A stretch of 39,775 nt of DNA from Coriobacteriales bacterium. Its GTDB lineage: Bacteria; Actinomycetota; Coriobacteriia; Coriobacteriales; UMGS124. Location of the stretch: positions 1 through 39,775 of the forward strand of contig JAFWFL010000001.1 in NCBI GenBank assembly GCA_017515595.1, in the 5' to 3' direction. Numbering within the stretch: position 1 is the stretch's first letter; every line of letters begins with the position of its first letter. This document shows, piece by piece, positions 16,282 through 25,172 of the stretch. A model generated the notes under the pieces. The model made no database searches and had not been told where the DNA came from. It saw only the letters and a list, made by a program, of their open reading frames with translations. The translations under genes and the position numbers were made by a program.

Positions 16282-17211
16282 GTGCATTCACAATTCAATC
16301 TTATTACCGATTCATGCTGTGACCTCCCTAAAGCATATCTTGATTTGCACAACGTTGGTGTGCTTCATTTTACCTATACAGAATCAGGCAAGCCCGACGG
16401 CGGGCTTTCGGGTGTTGACGACTTGTTCGAGAAACGCTCGGCCCATGAGTTTTATGATGCGATTCGTGCAGGCGCAAAACCAATGACTTCCCAGCCTTCG
16501 CCTGCCGAGTTCGAGAGCGTTTTCAGAGACGCGCTTGCAACAGGTATTCCTACGGTTTATCTGGCGTTTTCAAGCGGTATCAGCGGTTGCTATGAAGGCG
16601 CTATGGCCGTTCTTGGGCGTCTTAAAGAAGAACTGGGCGAAGACATTCCTCTCTATGTAGTTGACTCCCGTTTGGCCTCTACAGCTCAGACGCTCTACAT
16701 TATTGAAGCCATTAAGCAGCGTGATTCCGGTCTCACAGCTGAAGAAATGATAACCTGGGCTGAAGACGCTCTGTCACGGGTTCACGTTGTCTTCATGGTG
16801 GATGATCTTGAGGCTCTCGCGCGCGGCGGACGTATACCTTCAGGCGCTGCAAAGATAGGCTCAATCCTGGGCGTAAAGCCCCTGCTCTCAATTGATCTTG
16901 ACGGCAAGCTTACTATGGCCGGCATTGCGCGCGGACGCAAAAAAGCCTTCCACAGGTTCAATGATCTGTTCCAAAAAGTACATGACTCCGAGTTGTATGA
17001 TGATGTGGTATGTATTGGCAATGCCGACTGTCCTGACGAGGTTCCTGCACTTATAGATATGCTTAAGGTCTCTGACCCGGGCATTGATGTTATCCAAACG
17101 AGTATTGGCCCCACCATTGGCTGTCATGTGGGTCCCGGCATGATGGCCCTGTGCTTCTGGGGGCCTGATAAACGCGGCTCCTCAACAAACGGCGCCGATA
17201 CGCTTGATTAA
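16282..17211 (+). CDS. DegV family fatty-acid-binding protein
   Basis: A 309-residue DegV/FakB-type protein. These bind one fatty acid and, with the kinase FakA, present it for phosphorylation so that exogenous or recycled acyl chains can enter phospholipids. Visible family signatures are TDSCCDLP at 9-16, TSQPSP at 69-74 and the lipid carboxylate-binding SSGISGCY at 97-104, followed by the GGRIPSG-type motif. Length is normal for the family. I place the start at the GTG at 16282, because AAGGAGAT lies eight bases upstream and the conserved N-terminus begins immediately. An open extension of 85 codons to 16027 overlaps the divergent regulator gene and is not credible. No fakA is in the window. 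Confidence 0.88.
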   Translation: MHSQFNLITDSCCDLPKAYLDLHNVGVLHFTYTESGKPDGGLSGVDDLFEKRSAHEFYDAIRAGAKPMTSQPSPAEFESVFRDALATGIPTVYLAFSSGISGCYEGAMAVLGRLKEELGEDIPLYVVDSRLASTAQTLYIIEAIKQRDSGLTAEEMITWAEDALSRVHVVFMVDDLEALARGGRIPSGAAKIGSILGVKPLLSIDLDGKLTMAGIARGRKKAFHRFNDLFQKVHDSELYDDVVCIGNADCPDEVPALIDMLKVSDPGIDVIQTSIGPTIGCHVGPGMMALCFWGPDKRGSSTNGADTLD

Positions 17212-17230
17212 TGAGATAGCAGGTAAAGTG

Positions 17231-17264
17231 GGCCGAGAGGAACGGAATGTCCTCCCGGCCTTTT
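17231..17264 (+). terminator. Intrinsic terminator of the DegV gene
   Basis: GGCCGAGAGGA (17231-17241) pairs with TCCTCCCGGCC (17250-17260) with one mismatch, followed by TTTT. It lies 20 bases after the DegV stop. An ATG at 17247 lies in the loop. Confidence 0.8.
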
Positions 17265-17291
17265 GTATTAAACGGAGGGCTGCATACCGGT

Positions 17292-18056
17292 ATGCCGTCA
17301 ATAAAGATAGTTGTAGCTGCTCATAAGCCTTGTTGGACTCCTTCTGACAGTATGTATGTGCCGGTCATGGTTGGCGCAGCCGGCAAGCCCTCAATTGAGG
17401 GTTTTGTGCGCGATGATACAGGCGAGAATATCTCGGATAAAAATCCCAGATACAGCGAGCTGACGGCGCTCTATTGGGCGCGTCACAACATTCAGGCAGA
17501 CTATACAGGTCTTGTGCATTACCGGCGCTACTTTGCCGGTTCCGGCGAGAATCATATTGCGACCTGCGCAGACATGGAGCGGCTTATAGCCAAAGCGCCA
17601 ATTGTTGTTCCACATAAGCGGAGATATTATATTGAGACCATTGAGTCGCACTATGGCCATACATTTGATGCTTCGCAATTTGATCTCGTAAAAGCCGCCC
17701 TTAAGGAATTGCATCCAAACGACTTGCCTTTGTTCGAGAAGCACTTGCGTATGCGTTCAGCCCATATTTTTAACATGCTTGTTATGCGTACGGATCTGTT
17801 TTGCGCTTACTGTGACTGGCTCTTCCCGGTTGTAGACCATATTGATGCACATCTTGATTACTCAGGTTTAACACCGTTTTTGGCACGAGCACCGGGAAGG
17901 CTTGCCGAGAGGCTGCTCGATACCTGGCTCGACAGTGTGAGCGAGCCCTTTACCGAATGCAAAGTAACGTATTTGGACGGAGTCAACTGGTTCAAAAAGG
18001 GGAGTGCGTTCTTGCTCGCGAAATTTACCGGTAAAAAATATACCGAGAGCTTTTAG
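17292..18056 (+). CDS. DUF4422 glycosyltransferase-like protein
   Basis: A 254-residue protein of the DUF4422 family, found in capsule and exopolysaccharide loci and thought to be glycosyltransferases. Family phrases are KIVVAAHK at 5-12, a PSDSMYVPVMVGA stretch, DDTGENIS at 41-48, YSELTALYWARHN, and HYRRYF at 76-81. There is no signal peptide. A longer frame from an ATG at 17247 starts inside the preceding terminator hairpin, so I prefer the ATG at 17292, although its GGAGG is 13 bases away, longer than usual. It stands alone between the DegV and HIT genes without other polysaccharide genes, which is uncommon for the family. The sugar substrate is unknown. Confidence 0.78.
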   Translation: MPSIKIVVAAHKPCWTPSDSMYVPVMVGAAGKPSIEGFVRDDTGENISDKNPRYSELTALYWARHNIQADYTGLVHYRRYFAGSGENHIATCADMERLIAKAPIVVPHKRRYYIETIESHYGHTFDASQFDLVKAALKELHPNDLPLFEKHLRMRSAHIFNMLVMRTDLFCAYCDWLFPVVDHIDAHLDYSGLTPFLARAPGRLAERLLDTWLDSVSEPFTECKVTYLDGVNWFKKGSAFLLAKFTGKKYTESF

Positions 18057-18074
18057 AGGATTCTTTTAAGAGCT

Positions 18075-18102
18075 TTGCATTGCGTGCTAAATGCGGTATG
18101 CT
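18075..18102 (+). promoter_or_regulatory. Probable sigma-70 promoter of the HIT gene
   Basis: TTGCAT (18075-18080) and TATGCT (18097-18102) are separated by 16 bp. They lie just upstream of the HIT start at 18136. Confidence 0.45.
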
Positions 18103-18135
18103 CATGCGGTCCACAGAATCAAGGAGGTTTTTCTT

Positions 18136-18537
18136 ATGATTGATGAGAATTGCATTTTCTGCAAGATTGGTGCGGGCGAAATCCCTACCAATCCGGTATA
18201 CGAGGATGACCGGGTCATCGCGTTTGATGACCTCGAGCCCCTTATGCCTGTTCATACCCTTATTATTCCCAAGAATCACTATGCAAACATAGGCGATAAT
18301 GTACCTGAAGATGAACTCGGACATCTTTTTGGCACGGTTCAAAAAGTCGCCGAGATCAAAGGAATCGCCAAAGACGGTTACCGTTTGCTTATCAATACCG
18401 GCGAAAACGCGAGCCAGAGTGTAAAACACCTGCATATCCATGTGCTTGGCGGCGGCCTTATGCCTCGTCCCAATGACCAGGACTGGGGTTCTGCCGCAAC
18501 CAATGCAGATAAGTTTTACAGCGATGAAGATAAATAG
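18136..18537 (+). CDS. HIT family nucleotide-binding hydrolase
   Basis: A 133-residue histidine-triad protein, most like the HINT branch that hydrolyses purine nucleoside phosphoramidates and related adenylated compounds in the cytoplasm. The catalytic triad is HLHIHVLGG with histidines 98, 100 and 102. The N-terminal CIFC (cysteines 6 and 9) belongs to the zinc site often seen in this branch. AAGGAGG lies at good distance before the ATG at 18136. The protein has the expected length and looks intact. It appears monocistronic, with its own promoter and a strong terminator downstream. Confidence 0.93.
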   Translation: MIDENCIFCKIGAGEIPTNPVYEDDRVIAFDDLEPLMPVHTLIIPKNHYANIGDNVPEDELGHLFGTVQKVAEIKGIAKDGYRLLINTGENASQSVKHLHIHVLGGGLMPRPNDQDWGSAATNADKFYSDEDK

Positions 18538-18572
18538 CGCCTAAAACAGATGCATGGTTATACCCATTCATA

Positions 18573-18605
18573 AAAAAGAGACGTTATCTTCTAACGTCTC
18601 TTTTT
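18573..18605. terminator. Bidirectional terminator between HIT and DUF711 genes
   Basis: A perfect stem whose core is GAGACGTTA with TAACGTCTC (18578-18586 with 18592-18600), extended by A5 and T5 on the outside (18573-18605), closes a five-base loop. It sits between two convergent genes and has U runs in both directions. Confidence 0.88.
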
Positions 18606-18629
18606 ATTAACTAATTAATGCATGTTTCA

Positions 18630-19994
18630 CTAATTCTTAAGTGAGTTCAAAGGAGCCGGGATGCGTCCGCCGCGATGGGCAAAAATGTAGCCGGCATTGG
18701 GGTTGATTTCCTGAACCGGCGCACTGCCAAAGAGGCCGCCAAACTCAAGGCGGTCTCCCACCTTTTTACCGATAGCGGGGATAACGCGAACGGCAGTTGT
18801 TTTGTTATTGATAACACCAATAGCCATTTCGTCAGCAATAAAGCCCGCGAGAGTTTCGACACTTGTGTCTCCGGGTACGGCAACCATGTCAAGGCCAACC
18901 GAGCACACGCAGGTCATGGCTTCAAGTTTCTCGAGGCTCAAAGCGCCTGCTTCTACCGCGCGAATCATTCCGGCATCTTCTGATACGGGGATAAAGGCTC
19001 CGCTCAGGCCTCCAACGCTTGAGCTTGCCATGACGCCGCCCTTTTTAACCGCGTCGTTAAGCATGGCAAGAGCGGCGGTTGTTCCGGGTCCTCCGCAGCG
19101 TTCAACACCAATAGCTTCCAGAACATCTGCTACCGAGTCTCCAACTGCCGGTGTAGGAGCGAGCGAGAGGTCAACAATGCCCATCTGAACGCCGAGCCTG
19201 CGCGAGGCTTCGCGTGCCATGAGTTCGCCCACTCGAGTGATCTTAAAAGCAGTTGCTTTGATAGTCTCGGCCACGGTTTGCATGTCTGCAGAAGGCGAGA
19301 GGTTTTTGAGCGCGGCAAGCATGACGCCGGGGCCCGAAACGCCCACGTTAATAACCTCGTCTGCCTCACCGCTGCCGTGAACGGCGCCTGCCATAAAGGG
19401 AGAATCTTCTACCATATTTGAGAAAATAACGAGTTTTGCCGCACCGTAGCAGTTGATGTCTACGGTTGCCTGAGCTGCGTCTTTAACTACCTGAGCTGCC
19501 CTCAAAACCGCGTCCATGTTAATTCCGGCGCGCACGCTTGCTACATTAAGGCTCGAGCAAACGCGCGAGGTTGTTGAGAGTGCAGCAGGGATTGAATCCA
19601 TAAGGCGGGAATCTGCATTGCCAATGCCCTTTTGTACGAGCGCGCTAAAACCGCCCACAAAGTCAACTCCTACGGCTTCTGCCGCGCTGTCCATAGCGCG
19701 GGCAAGCGGGGTGAGGTCGCGTGCACGGGTAGCTGCTGCAATTTGAGCGACAGGAGTAACCGAGATACGCTTATTCACAATAGGGATACCGTATTCACGC
19801 TCAAGCGCCTGTGCGACTTCTACCAGGTGTTCTGCAGCCGTAGTCATGCGGTTATACAGTTTGCGTGACATAATGTCTATATCATCATCAGCACAGCTCA
19901 TGGTATTGATACCCATGGTGATGGTGCGTACGTCGAGATTCTGTTGGGCAACCATGTTGATGGTTTCGCCAATTTCCTGAATTGTAATTGCCAC
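18630..19994 (-). CDS. PFL family protein (UPF0210 / DUF711)
   Basis: A 454-residue member of the UPF0210/DUF711 family, whose fold is related to pyruvate formate-lyase-like enzymes but whose reaction is unknown. The family N-terminus ([18 protein letters not shown]) and the glycine-rich ending near [11 protein letters not shown] are present, and length is normal. I place the start at the GTG at 19994, because AAGGAG lies six bases upstream; the frame remains open 22 codons further without a site. In many bacteria the gene is paired with a small ACT-domain gene just upstream; none is seen here. The gene is followed by a strong bidirectional terminator. It is cytoplasmic by sequence. Confidence 0.88.
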   Translation of the reverse strand: MAITIQEIGETINMVAQQNLDVRTITMGINTMSCADDDIDIMSRKLYNRMTTAAEHLVEVAQALEREYGIPIVNKRISVTPVAQIAAATRARDLTPLARAMDSAAEAVGVDFVGGFSALVQKGIGNADSRLMDSIPAALSTTSRVCSSLNVASVRAGINMDAVLRAAQVVKDAAQATVDINCYGAAKLVIFSNMVEDSPFMAGAVHGSGEADEVINVGVSGPGVMLAALKNLSPSADMQTVAETIKATAFKITRVGELMAREASRRLGVQMGIVDLSLAPTPAVGDSVADVLEAIGVERCGGPGTTAALAMLNDAVKKGGVMASSSVGGLSGAFIPVSEDAGMIRAVEAGALSLEKLEAMTCVCSVGLDMVAVPGDTSVETLAGFIADEMAIGVINNKTTAVRVIPAIGKKVGDRLEFGGLFGSAPVQEINPNAGYIFAHRGGRIPAPLNSLKN

Positions 19995-20074
19995 TGCGTT
20001 CTCCTTTATGCATACGTATTCAAACGTAAACGTACATTCTATACCAGACAGTTTACGCAATTATTACTCACGAG

Positions 20075-20980
20075 TCATTCACATACGGCTTCTCGAGACG
20101 TAGTTTTTGCGTTCATGGCTATAACAGAGCCTACCACAAGCACAATGCCTGCGATTTCTGATATTGAGAGTGTCTGACCAAAGAGGACAAACCCCAAAAC
20201 CGTTGCAGTAACCGGTTCTATGGTTGCGAGCTGGGCAGCTTTTGATACTTCAAAACCGGCGAGTCCGGTTGTATAGAGTACATAAGAAGCGCAGCCGGTG
20301 AGAAGGCCGCACAAAAGCGCAAGCGCAGTTGCACCGGGCAGCTCAATAATCTGAGAGGCTGATCCTTCAGCAAAGCATAAGCAGGCAAAGACCACAATGG
20401 CAATTCCAAACGTATAAAACACGTTGGTATACGGAGAGTATCCGCGATTGAGGATAAGTCTGCTGAATATGCTGTAAAGCGCGTATCCCAAGCCTGCGCC
20501 AAGACCCAGAAGGAGTCCTTTTGGCGTAAGCGCAAGGCTTCCGCCGGCAAGTCCGCTCACGAGCGCACAACCAATAACCGCTACGACCACGCAAATAATT
20601 TTGCGAGGCGTGAGTTTCTCGGCAAAAATGATTGCCGAGAAAACCAGGACAATCGCCGGAGCGGTATAGAGTAAGGCTGCAGCGGTTGCAATTTTTGTTT
20701 CGCCTATTGCGGCGGTATAGCAAAGGGTAAAGAACACAATGCTCAGAATTCCGTTTGCTGCAAAGAGCCAGAGATCTTTGGCGTGAATCTTAAAGAGCGA
20801 CCGGTCTTTTATAAACATGAGTATGCCAACCGGGATAACCGTTGCCACGAACCGCAGGAATACGAGCGGTGTATTTTGCATTCCCATGCCGGTAATGACC
20901 GTTACAAACGAGCCGTATGTACCCCAAAGAACAGCGCTTATTATGATCATTACTGCGCAGAGCGCCGTTTTATCTGACAA
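20075..20980 (-). CDS. EamA/DMT family transporter
   Basis: A 301-residue membrane protein of ten predicted helices formed by two EamA repeats (first about 5-140, second about 150-290), as in drug/metabolite transporters. Such proteins usually export amino acids or other metabolites; the substrate cannot be read from the sequence. The start is TTG at 20980, two bases after the stop of the rhomboid gene. GGAG lies about nine bases upstream inside the rhomboid coding end, so translation is probably coupled. N-terminal text MSDKTALCAVMIIISAVLWGTYG fits the family. Confidence 0.85.
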   Translation of the reverse strand: MSDKTALCAVMIIISAVLWGTYGSFVTVITGMGMQNTPLVFLRFVATVIPVGILMFIKDRSLFKIHAKDLWLFAANGILSIVFFTLCYTAAIGETKIATAAALLYTAPAIVLVFSAIIFAEKLTPRKIICVVVAVIGCALVSGLAGGSLALTPKGLLLGLGAGLGYALYSIFSRLILNRGYSPYTNVFYTFGIAIVVFACLCFAEGSASQIIELPGATALALLCGLLTGCASYVLYTTGLAGFEVSKAAQLATIEPVTATVLGFVLFGQTLSISEIAGIVLVVGSVIAMNAKTTSREAVCE

Positions 20981-20982
20981 TG

Positions 20983-21663
20983 TTAGCCTCTCCAGTACAT
21001 TGGGTCATTTTGATTGTGATTCTCCATGAGGCTGCGTGCTTTTTTGCGAAGAATGCAGCAATATATCGCGCCAATAATACAACCCATGAACAGGCCGCCA
21101 AAATGGGCAGCTCCGGCGATGCCGGGCATAAAACTAATGGCAATATTAACTGCCAAAAGTCCGCCAAAAGAAGAAAGCGACCGCTTTGCGGATTCCCGGG
21201 AGAGAACCAAAGGCTTGCGGTACTCAATAAAAAGCAGAATGCCATAGGCTCCAAACAGGCCGAATATTGCTCCTGAAGCTCCTACTGTCCAGGAAATATT
21301 ACCGGTAAAAAACTGATACAGAATGGTTGCGACGCCGCCTGCAAGCCCGCTTGCAAAGTAGAGAATAGCAAACCGTACGGAGCCAAAAAGCCGCTCAAGC
21401 ATTGATCCAAGGTAATAGAGCGAAACCATGTTGCACATAATATGCATGGCGCTTCCATGCATAAACATCGAGGTGATAAACGACATAAAAAAGGTACTGT
21501 ACATGTGCCAATTGTACGTATGAAGACTAAGCGCATACATTGAGTATGTTCGCTTTGCCGGACCCTCCAAGAGCAAGCTTACAATAAACACAATACAGCA
21601 GATAACAATAATGGCAATGGTAACCGGCATATGTTTAACTTGGTTTTTCAGGTTTTCTGGCAT
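20983..21663 (-). CDS. Rhomboid family intramembrane serine protease
   Basis: A 226-residue six-helix rhomboid protease that cleaves membrane proteins within the bilayer. The catalytic serine is in GASG at 128-131 (S130) and the catalytic histidine is H187 in AAHFGG. The oxyanion residues fit HGSAMHIMCN (H69, H74, N78), and the conserved loop motif between helices 1 and 2 lies before them. All required residues are present, so the enzyme is probably active. Substrates are unknown. AAGGAG is 11 bases before the ATG at 21663. Tightly coupled to the downstream EamA gene. Confidence 0.92.
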   Translation of the reverse strand: MPENLKNQVKHMPVTIAIIVICCIVFIVSLLLEGPAKRTYSMYALSLHTYNWHMYSTFFMSFITSMFMHGSAMHIMCNMVSLYYLGSMLERLFGSVRFAILYFASGLAGGVATILYQFFTGNISWTVGASGAIFGLFGAYGILLFIEYRKPLVLSRESAKRSLSSFGGLLAVNIAISFMPGIAGAAHFGGLFMGCIIGAIYCCILRKKARSLMENHNQNDPMYWRG

Positions 21664-21719
21664 GGTATGCTTTACTCCTTACCGTGAGAGAAGTTCTTGA
21701 GAATTTTGGTTGCCCGGCG

Positions 21720-22754
21720 CTATACCGTAACGCTGAGCGCCTGGATGAGAAGCCCCGCCAGCACCGATATTATAAACAAACCGCCAATGATGGTAAGCGC
21801 TTCTTTGCGGTTGGTGTCTTCTTCGAGCAGAACAAGAACGCCAAGGCCACCGCCTGCGCAGAGCCCGGCGACAGTTGCACCAAAAGAAATCACTCCGTCA
21901 AGGTAGAGCTCCGTTACCACGACACTTGCTGCACAGTTTGGAATAAGACCAATCAAAGCTGCAAGTACAGGCTGCAAAAAGAGATGGCCTTCAAGAGCAT
22001 GCGCAATGGTTTCTTGTCCTACAAGCTCAAAAAGGAGCGCGAGTAAGAATGAGATTACAAGAATAAAACCGGCTACCTGAAGTGTATGGATAAGGGGATA
22101 CCACAGCATATTGCGTGCGGTTAACCTGCGCGTTGCGGGCTCTTGCGCTCCGTTGGCCGTACATCCGCAAGCGCACTCGTAAAGCGTGCTTTCATTTTGA
22201 ACAGAGGGGTCATCTGCATAGGTAATCTGAGCTGCTCGGGTAAAGGCTTCTTCGCGCAGAGCATCTTCCATCACACCGTCGAGAGGGACCATTGATTTGC
22301 TGCCGGCAAGAACACCGCGGTTCTCGAGCATTGTCCGGTTGCGCCTTTGCAGCACAAAATCAAGCGCATAGCCAACTACAATGGCAATAAGGAGCTTGGA
22401 TATAATAAGCGGCAGCAACACACCCACGGCCTCAGGTTGCGAAAGAATAATGGGTATGGCCTCGTCTGATGTGGCAATATAAACTGCAAAAAGCGTACCA
22501 ATGGTCACAAGTCGCTGCGTATACAAGGCGGTACCCACAACGGAGATTCCGCACTGTGGAATAATGCCTGCAACAGCGCCAATTGCAGGACCTGCCTTAC
22601 CGGCACGCTCCATGGCAGGACCAAGCTTATGACCAAACTTGGCTTCGAGAATCTCAATCAAAACGTATATTACAAATAAAAACGGCAGCATCTTAGCTGT
22701 ATCGATGCAGGCATCAAGAGCCGCATCCGCAAAGACCTCCATAAATTCACCCAT
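21720..22754 (-). CDS. Putative heavy-metal exporter (ArsP_2-like permease)
   Basis: A 344-residue polytopic membrane protein resembling the ArsP_2 / putative 10-TM heavy-metal exporter family, sometimes annotated as a manganese transporter. Two halves repeat a signature: IPQCGISVVGTALY (65-78) and IPNCAASVVVTELY (271-284), each with a buried cysteine. The central hydrophilic loop (about 137-212) carries ECACGC (193-198), likely a metal-binding cluster. Length and helix pattern fit the family. The ATG at 22754 follows GAGGAAG at good spacing. The transported ion is not established; manganese, arsenic or another thiophilic metal are all possible. Confidence 0.75.
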   Translation of the reverse strand: MGEFMEVFADAALDACIDTAKMLPFLFVIYVLIEILEAKFGHKLGPAMERAGKAGPAIGAVAGIIPQCGISVVGTALYTQRLVTIGTLFAVYIATSDEAIPIILSQPEAVGVLLPLIISKLLIAIVVGYALDFVLQRRNRTMLENRGVLAGSKSMVPLDGVMEDALREEAFTRAAQITYADDPSVQNESTLYECACGCTANGAQEPATRRLTARNMLWYPLIHTLQVAGFILVISFLLALLFELVGQETIAHALEGHLFLQPVLAALIGLIPNCAASVVVTELYLDGVISFGATVAGLCAGGGLGVLVLLEEDTNRKEALTIIGGLFIISVLAGLLIQALSVTV

Positions 22755-22885
22755 TAAGGCTTCCTCATTTCATCACAAATCGAACCTTATAATGATAGCA
22801 GAAATCTTTACTCAAAGTAATAATCACACCATACAAGCATAAGCAAGATTCTTCGGAAAAAATCAGATTATGTTAAAAAACCTCC

Positions 22886-23034
22886 GTCCCCTTTGGCACA
22901 CTCTGTTATCCCTAGGCTGAAGGTTATCAGGACCTTGTGGTCTCAGGAGGGAAGTTGTGAATATGAGTTCCAAAAATGAGCAATATCTGGGATACTTATT
23001 CTGACTGTGTCAAAAGAGGGTGCTTTTGTTGAGC
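22886..23034. repeat. REP-like palindrome remnants in divergent gap
   Basis: The minus strand here has GTGCCAAA followed by GGGGACGG (22884-22899), an arm-plus-GGGGAC arrangement typical of some REP/RAYT-type palindromes, but the second arm is missing. Further right, CAAAAG-agggtg-CTTTTG (23011-23028) is a small hairpin of similar design. These look like decayed repeat elements; the identification is tentative. The gap 22755-23057 otherwise holds only the leader ORF below. Confidence 0.3.
22957..23004 (+). CDS. Possible 15-residue leader peptide
   Basis: A perfect AGGAGG (22945-22950) precedes a GTG at 22957 by six bases, opening a 15-codon frame (MNMSSKNEQYLGYLF) that ends at TGA 23002-23004. 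An ATG at 22963 is an alternative start. It is out of frame with the following large gene, which starts 53 bases later. A strong initiation site on so short a frame suggests a leader peptide or upstream ORF, but it may be chance. Confidence 0.35.
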   Translation: MNMSSKNEQYLGYLF

Positions 23035-23057
23035 GGAGAGGAGGGGAGAATCCTTTT

Positions 23058-25172
23058 ATGGTGGCTTATAAAGTGCGCGGTATTCCAAAACTTCATAAAA
23101 GGATTAAAGATATCAGGCCTCCTCGCCGCCTGTGGTATATATTGCTCGTAATTGCCCTTCTGGCTGTATTCTATACACAGCGCCAAATGATTGCGGATGC
23201 ATTTATTGCAATGTCCAAGGGTGCTTTGATACCGCTGGCCATAGCTGCGATATGCGAGTTAGTGAGAATTGTCTTCCACGCGGGGGCGTATACCAAGTCG
23301 TTTAATACGGTTGGTTATGACGTGCCTTTTAAGACCACATTCCCGGCGTGGTTTAAATCTGTTTTTATGAATACCATTCTGCCTTCAGGGGGTACAAGCG
23401 GTCTTGCTCCGGTAATTGACGCGGGCAGACAACGCGGTGTTCCGGTTGGCTCCGCTACAACTGCCGCGCTTTTTACGCAGACATGCTATTACAGCGCGAT
23501 GGTTTTTGTAGTTTGCGCCGGCTTTTGGATCATGGCTCAAAGAGGGACGTTGACATCGCGCGATGTGTTAATAGGCTGTATCTTGGGCTTAGTAACGGTT
23601 ATATTCATACTTCTGTTGCTGATGGGTCACTTTAAACCCGGTTTTATGCAGCAAACATTGCGGAGGATGGAACGTAAGATTAAAGAAGTATGCAACAAGC
23701 TGCATTTACCGGTATCTTCTGACTCCTGGGCCGATTCAGTTTCGCACTCATTCAGCTCTGCGGCTACCCAGCTGGGCCGGCATCCTTCCAAAGCGCTCAG
23801 AGTACTTTTGTACATGGCTGTGGCGATGGTATTTGATGCCGCGGCTTTTGTGGCAAGCGGATACGCATTTGGTATTACGGGACTTGATGCGCTGTTTGGC
23901 GGCTATGTGACTACCCTTGCGTTTAGTATATTTACCATAACTCCCGGCGGTGTGGGCGTTGTAGAAGGATTGACCTCAACCGTTCTGATAAGCTACGGGT
24001 ACGAGGGAACCTTGTGTGTCTCGGCAATTCTTACCTATCGCGCTTTAGTTTATTGGATTCCTTTTGCTATTGGCGGAATCGCCATGCGCGTTACCAAGGC
24101 ATTTGGATCTGTGCAGGCGCCCATGCAAACGTCGTCTGTTGACCCGGGTGATGTAGTTTCGGCCCAAAGAACATGGGCTGAACTGGCTGTTGAAGCTGCA
24201 AAGCAAACAGCTCGGGTATCGCTGAGGGAAGAATCGGCTTATAGCAGAAAACGTAAAAGAGTTTCGATACGCGACTTGTTTTTGAGGTTTTTGCGGAGGA
24301 TGAAAGCACGCACCGTGGTGTGCGTGATTATGGTTGCTGTGACGGCATGCTACGGTTTGTTCTCGACTGTATTACCGCCGGATCCTGTGGTAAGCAGTGT
24401 GGTGGTTGAGTATATCCATCTCGAGAGTCCCGTGTCGCTTGTGTGGCTCGTTATGTTTTGTTATTTCCTGCTTATTGCGGTTCCGGGAATCTTGATGCAT
24501 GACCAGGGCAACTGGATTCTGGGTATCTTGGGTTTGGTAGCGGTAGGTATTTTGACCGGACTTACGGCACGCGGCATTACCGGCATTGTTCTGGTGGTAT
24601 TTACCCTCATGCTTATGGTAGTGTGGCACGGTTGCTTTACCGAACACGGTTTTTTGAACAGCGCGCTTCGTTTTGCGCTGCTGCTTGTGTATGCCGCATT
24701 GATTCCGTTTGTCTATATTCTTTTGGCTGCGCTGCGCGTGCAGCACCTGGTTGTTCCCGAGGCAGAATACTTGAATGCTGTGGGGATGGGTTTGCAGGCC
24801 ATGGTTTTTTCTACAGATTACGGTTCGTATGATGTAAGTGCTGTATCCTGGTATTTTGAGAGCCTGCAAGCGCTTATGCTGAGCTTTATTATATGTCTGG
24901 TTGTTGTAGTGTGTCTGCTTGCGATTCAACGGGCCATCAATTATAACCGCGCAGAGCTGAGAGCCGCCCGGGCAAAGGCTCATGAAGAAGCACAAAAAGC
25001 AGCCGAGGAACGCAAGCAAAAACGCAAAGATGCCCGTGCGCGTAAAATCAGCAAGATAAAAGTCCGTGTACAGGAAGCTTATAAAGGTCCGCTCGATATT
25101 GATTCTGAACCTGATGACACTGCAGCTTTACAAGAAGACGAGACCCCAGCTGCTCATGATCAGGAAGCATAA
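23058..25172 (+). CDS. Flippase-like membrane protein (LPG-synthase TM domain) with extra C-terminal membrane half
   Basis: A 704-residue membrane protein. Residues about 20-335 match the lysylphosphatidylglycerol-synthase transmembrane / flippase-like domain (UPF0104), with the typical PSGGTSGLAPV and TPGGVGVVEG motifs. A basic loop (about 340-415) leads into a second membrane region of roughly six helices (415-625) that I do not recognise. It ends in a highly charged, coiled-coil-prone cytoplasmic tail (about 630-704, rich in Ala/Lys/Arg/Glu). There is no lysyl-transferase domain, so it is not a complete MprF. It probably moves a lipid or lipid-linked molecule across the membrane. The ATG at 23058 has GGGGAG nine bases upstream; a longer frame from GTG 23007 lacks a site. 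Confidence 0.75.
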   Translation: MVAYKVRGIPKLHKRIKDIRPPRRLWYILLVIALLAVFYTQRQMIADAFIAMSKGALIPLAIAAICELVRIVFHAGAYTKSFNTVGYDVPFKTTFPAWFKSVFMNTILPSGGTSGLAPVIDAGRQRGVPVGSATTAALFTQTCYYSAMVFVVCAGFWIMAQRGTLTSRDVLIGCILGLVTVIFILLLLMGHFKPGFMQQTLRRMERKIKEVCNKLHLPVSSDSWADSVSHSFSSAATQLGRHPSKALRVLLYMAVAMVFDAAAFVASGYAFGITGLDALFGGYVTTLAFSIFTITPGGVGVVEGLTSTVLISYGYEGTLCVSAILTYRALVYWIPFAIGGIAMRVTKAFGSVQAPMQTSSVDPGDVVSAQRTWAELAVEAAKQTARVSLREESAYSRKRKRVSIRDLFLRFLRRMKARTVVCVIMVAVTACYGLFSTVLPPDPVVSSVVVEYIHLESPVSLVWLVMFCYFLLIAVPGILMHDQGNWILGILGLVAVGILTGLTARGITGIVLVVFTLMLMVVWHGCFTEHGFLNSALRFALLLVYAALIPFVYILLAALRVQHLVVPEAEYLNAVGMGLQAMVFSTDYGSYDVSAVSWYFESLQALMLSFIICLVVVVCLLAIQRAINYNRAELRAARAKAHEEAQKAAEERKQKRKDARARKISKIKVRVQEAYKGPLDIDSEPDDTAALQEDETPAAHDQEA

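Noticed and set aside
17247-17291. Upstream ATG extending the DUF4422 protein by 15 residues
   Set aside because: It lies in the loop of an intrinsic terminator and the added residues do not belong to the family.
22901-22914. CTGTTATCCCTAGG resembling a homing endonuclease (I-SceI) site
   Set aside because: Only about ten bases match one side of the 18-bp site and there is no intron or endonuclease gene nearby.
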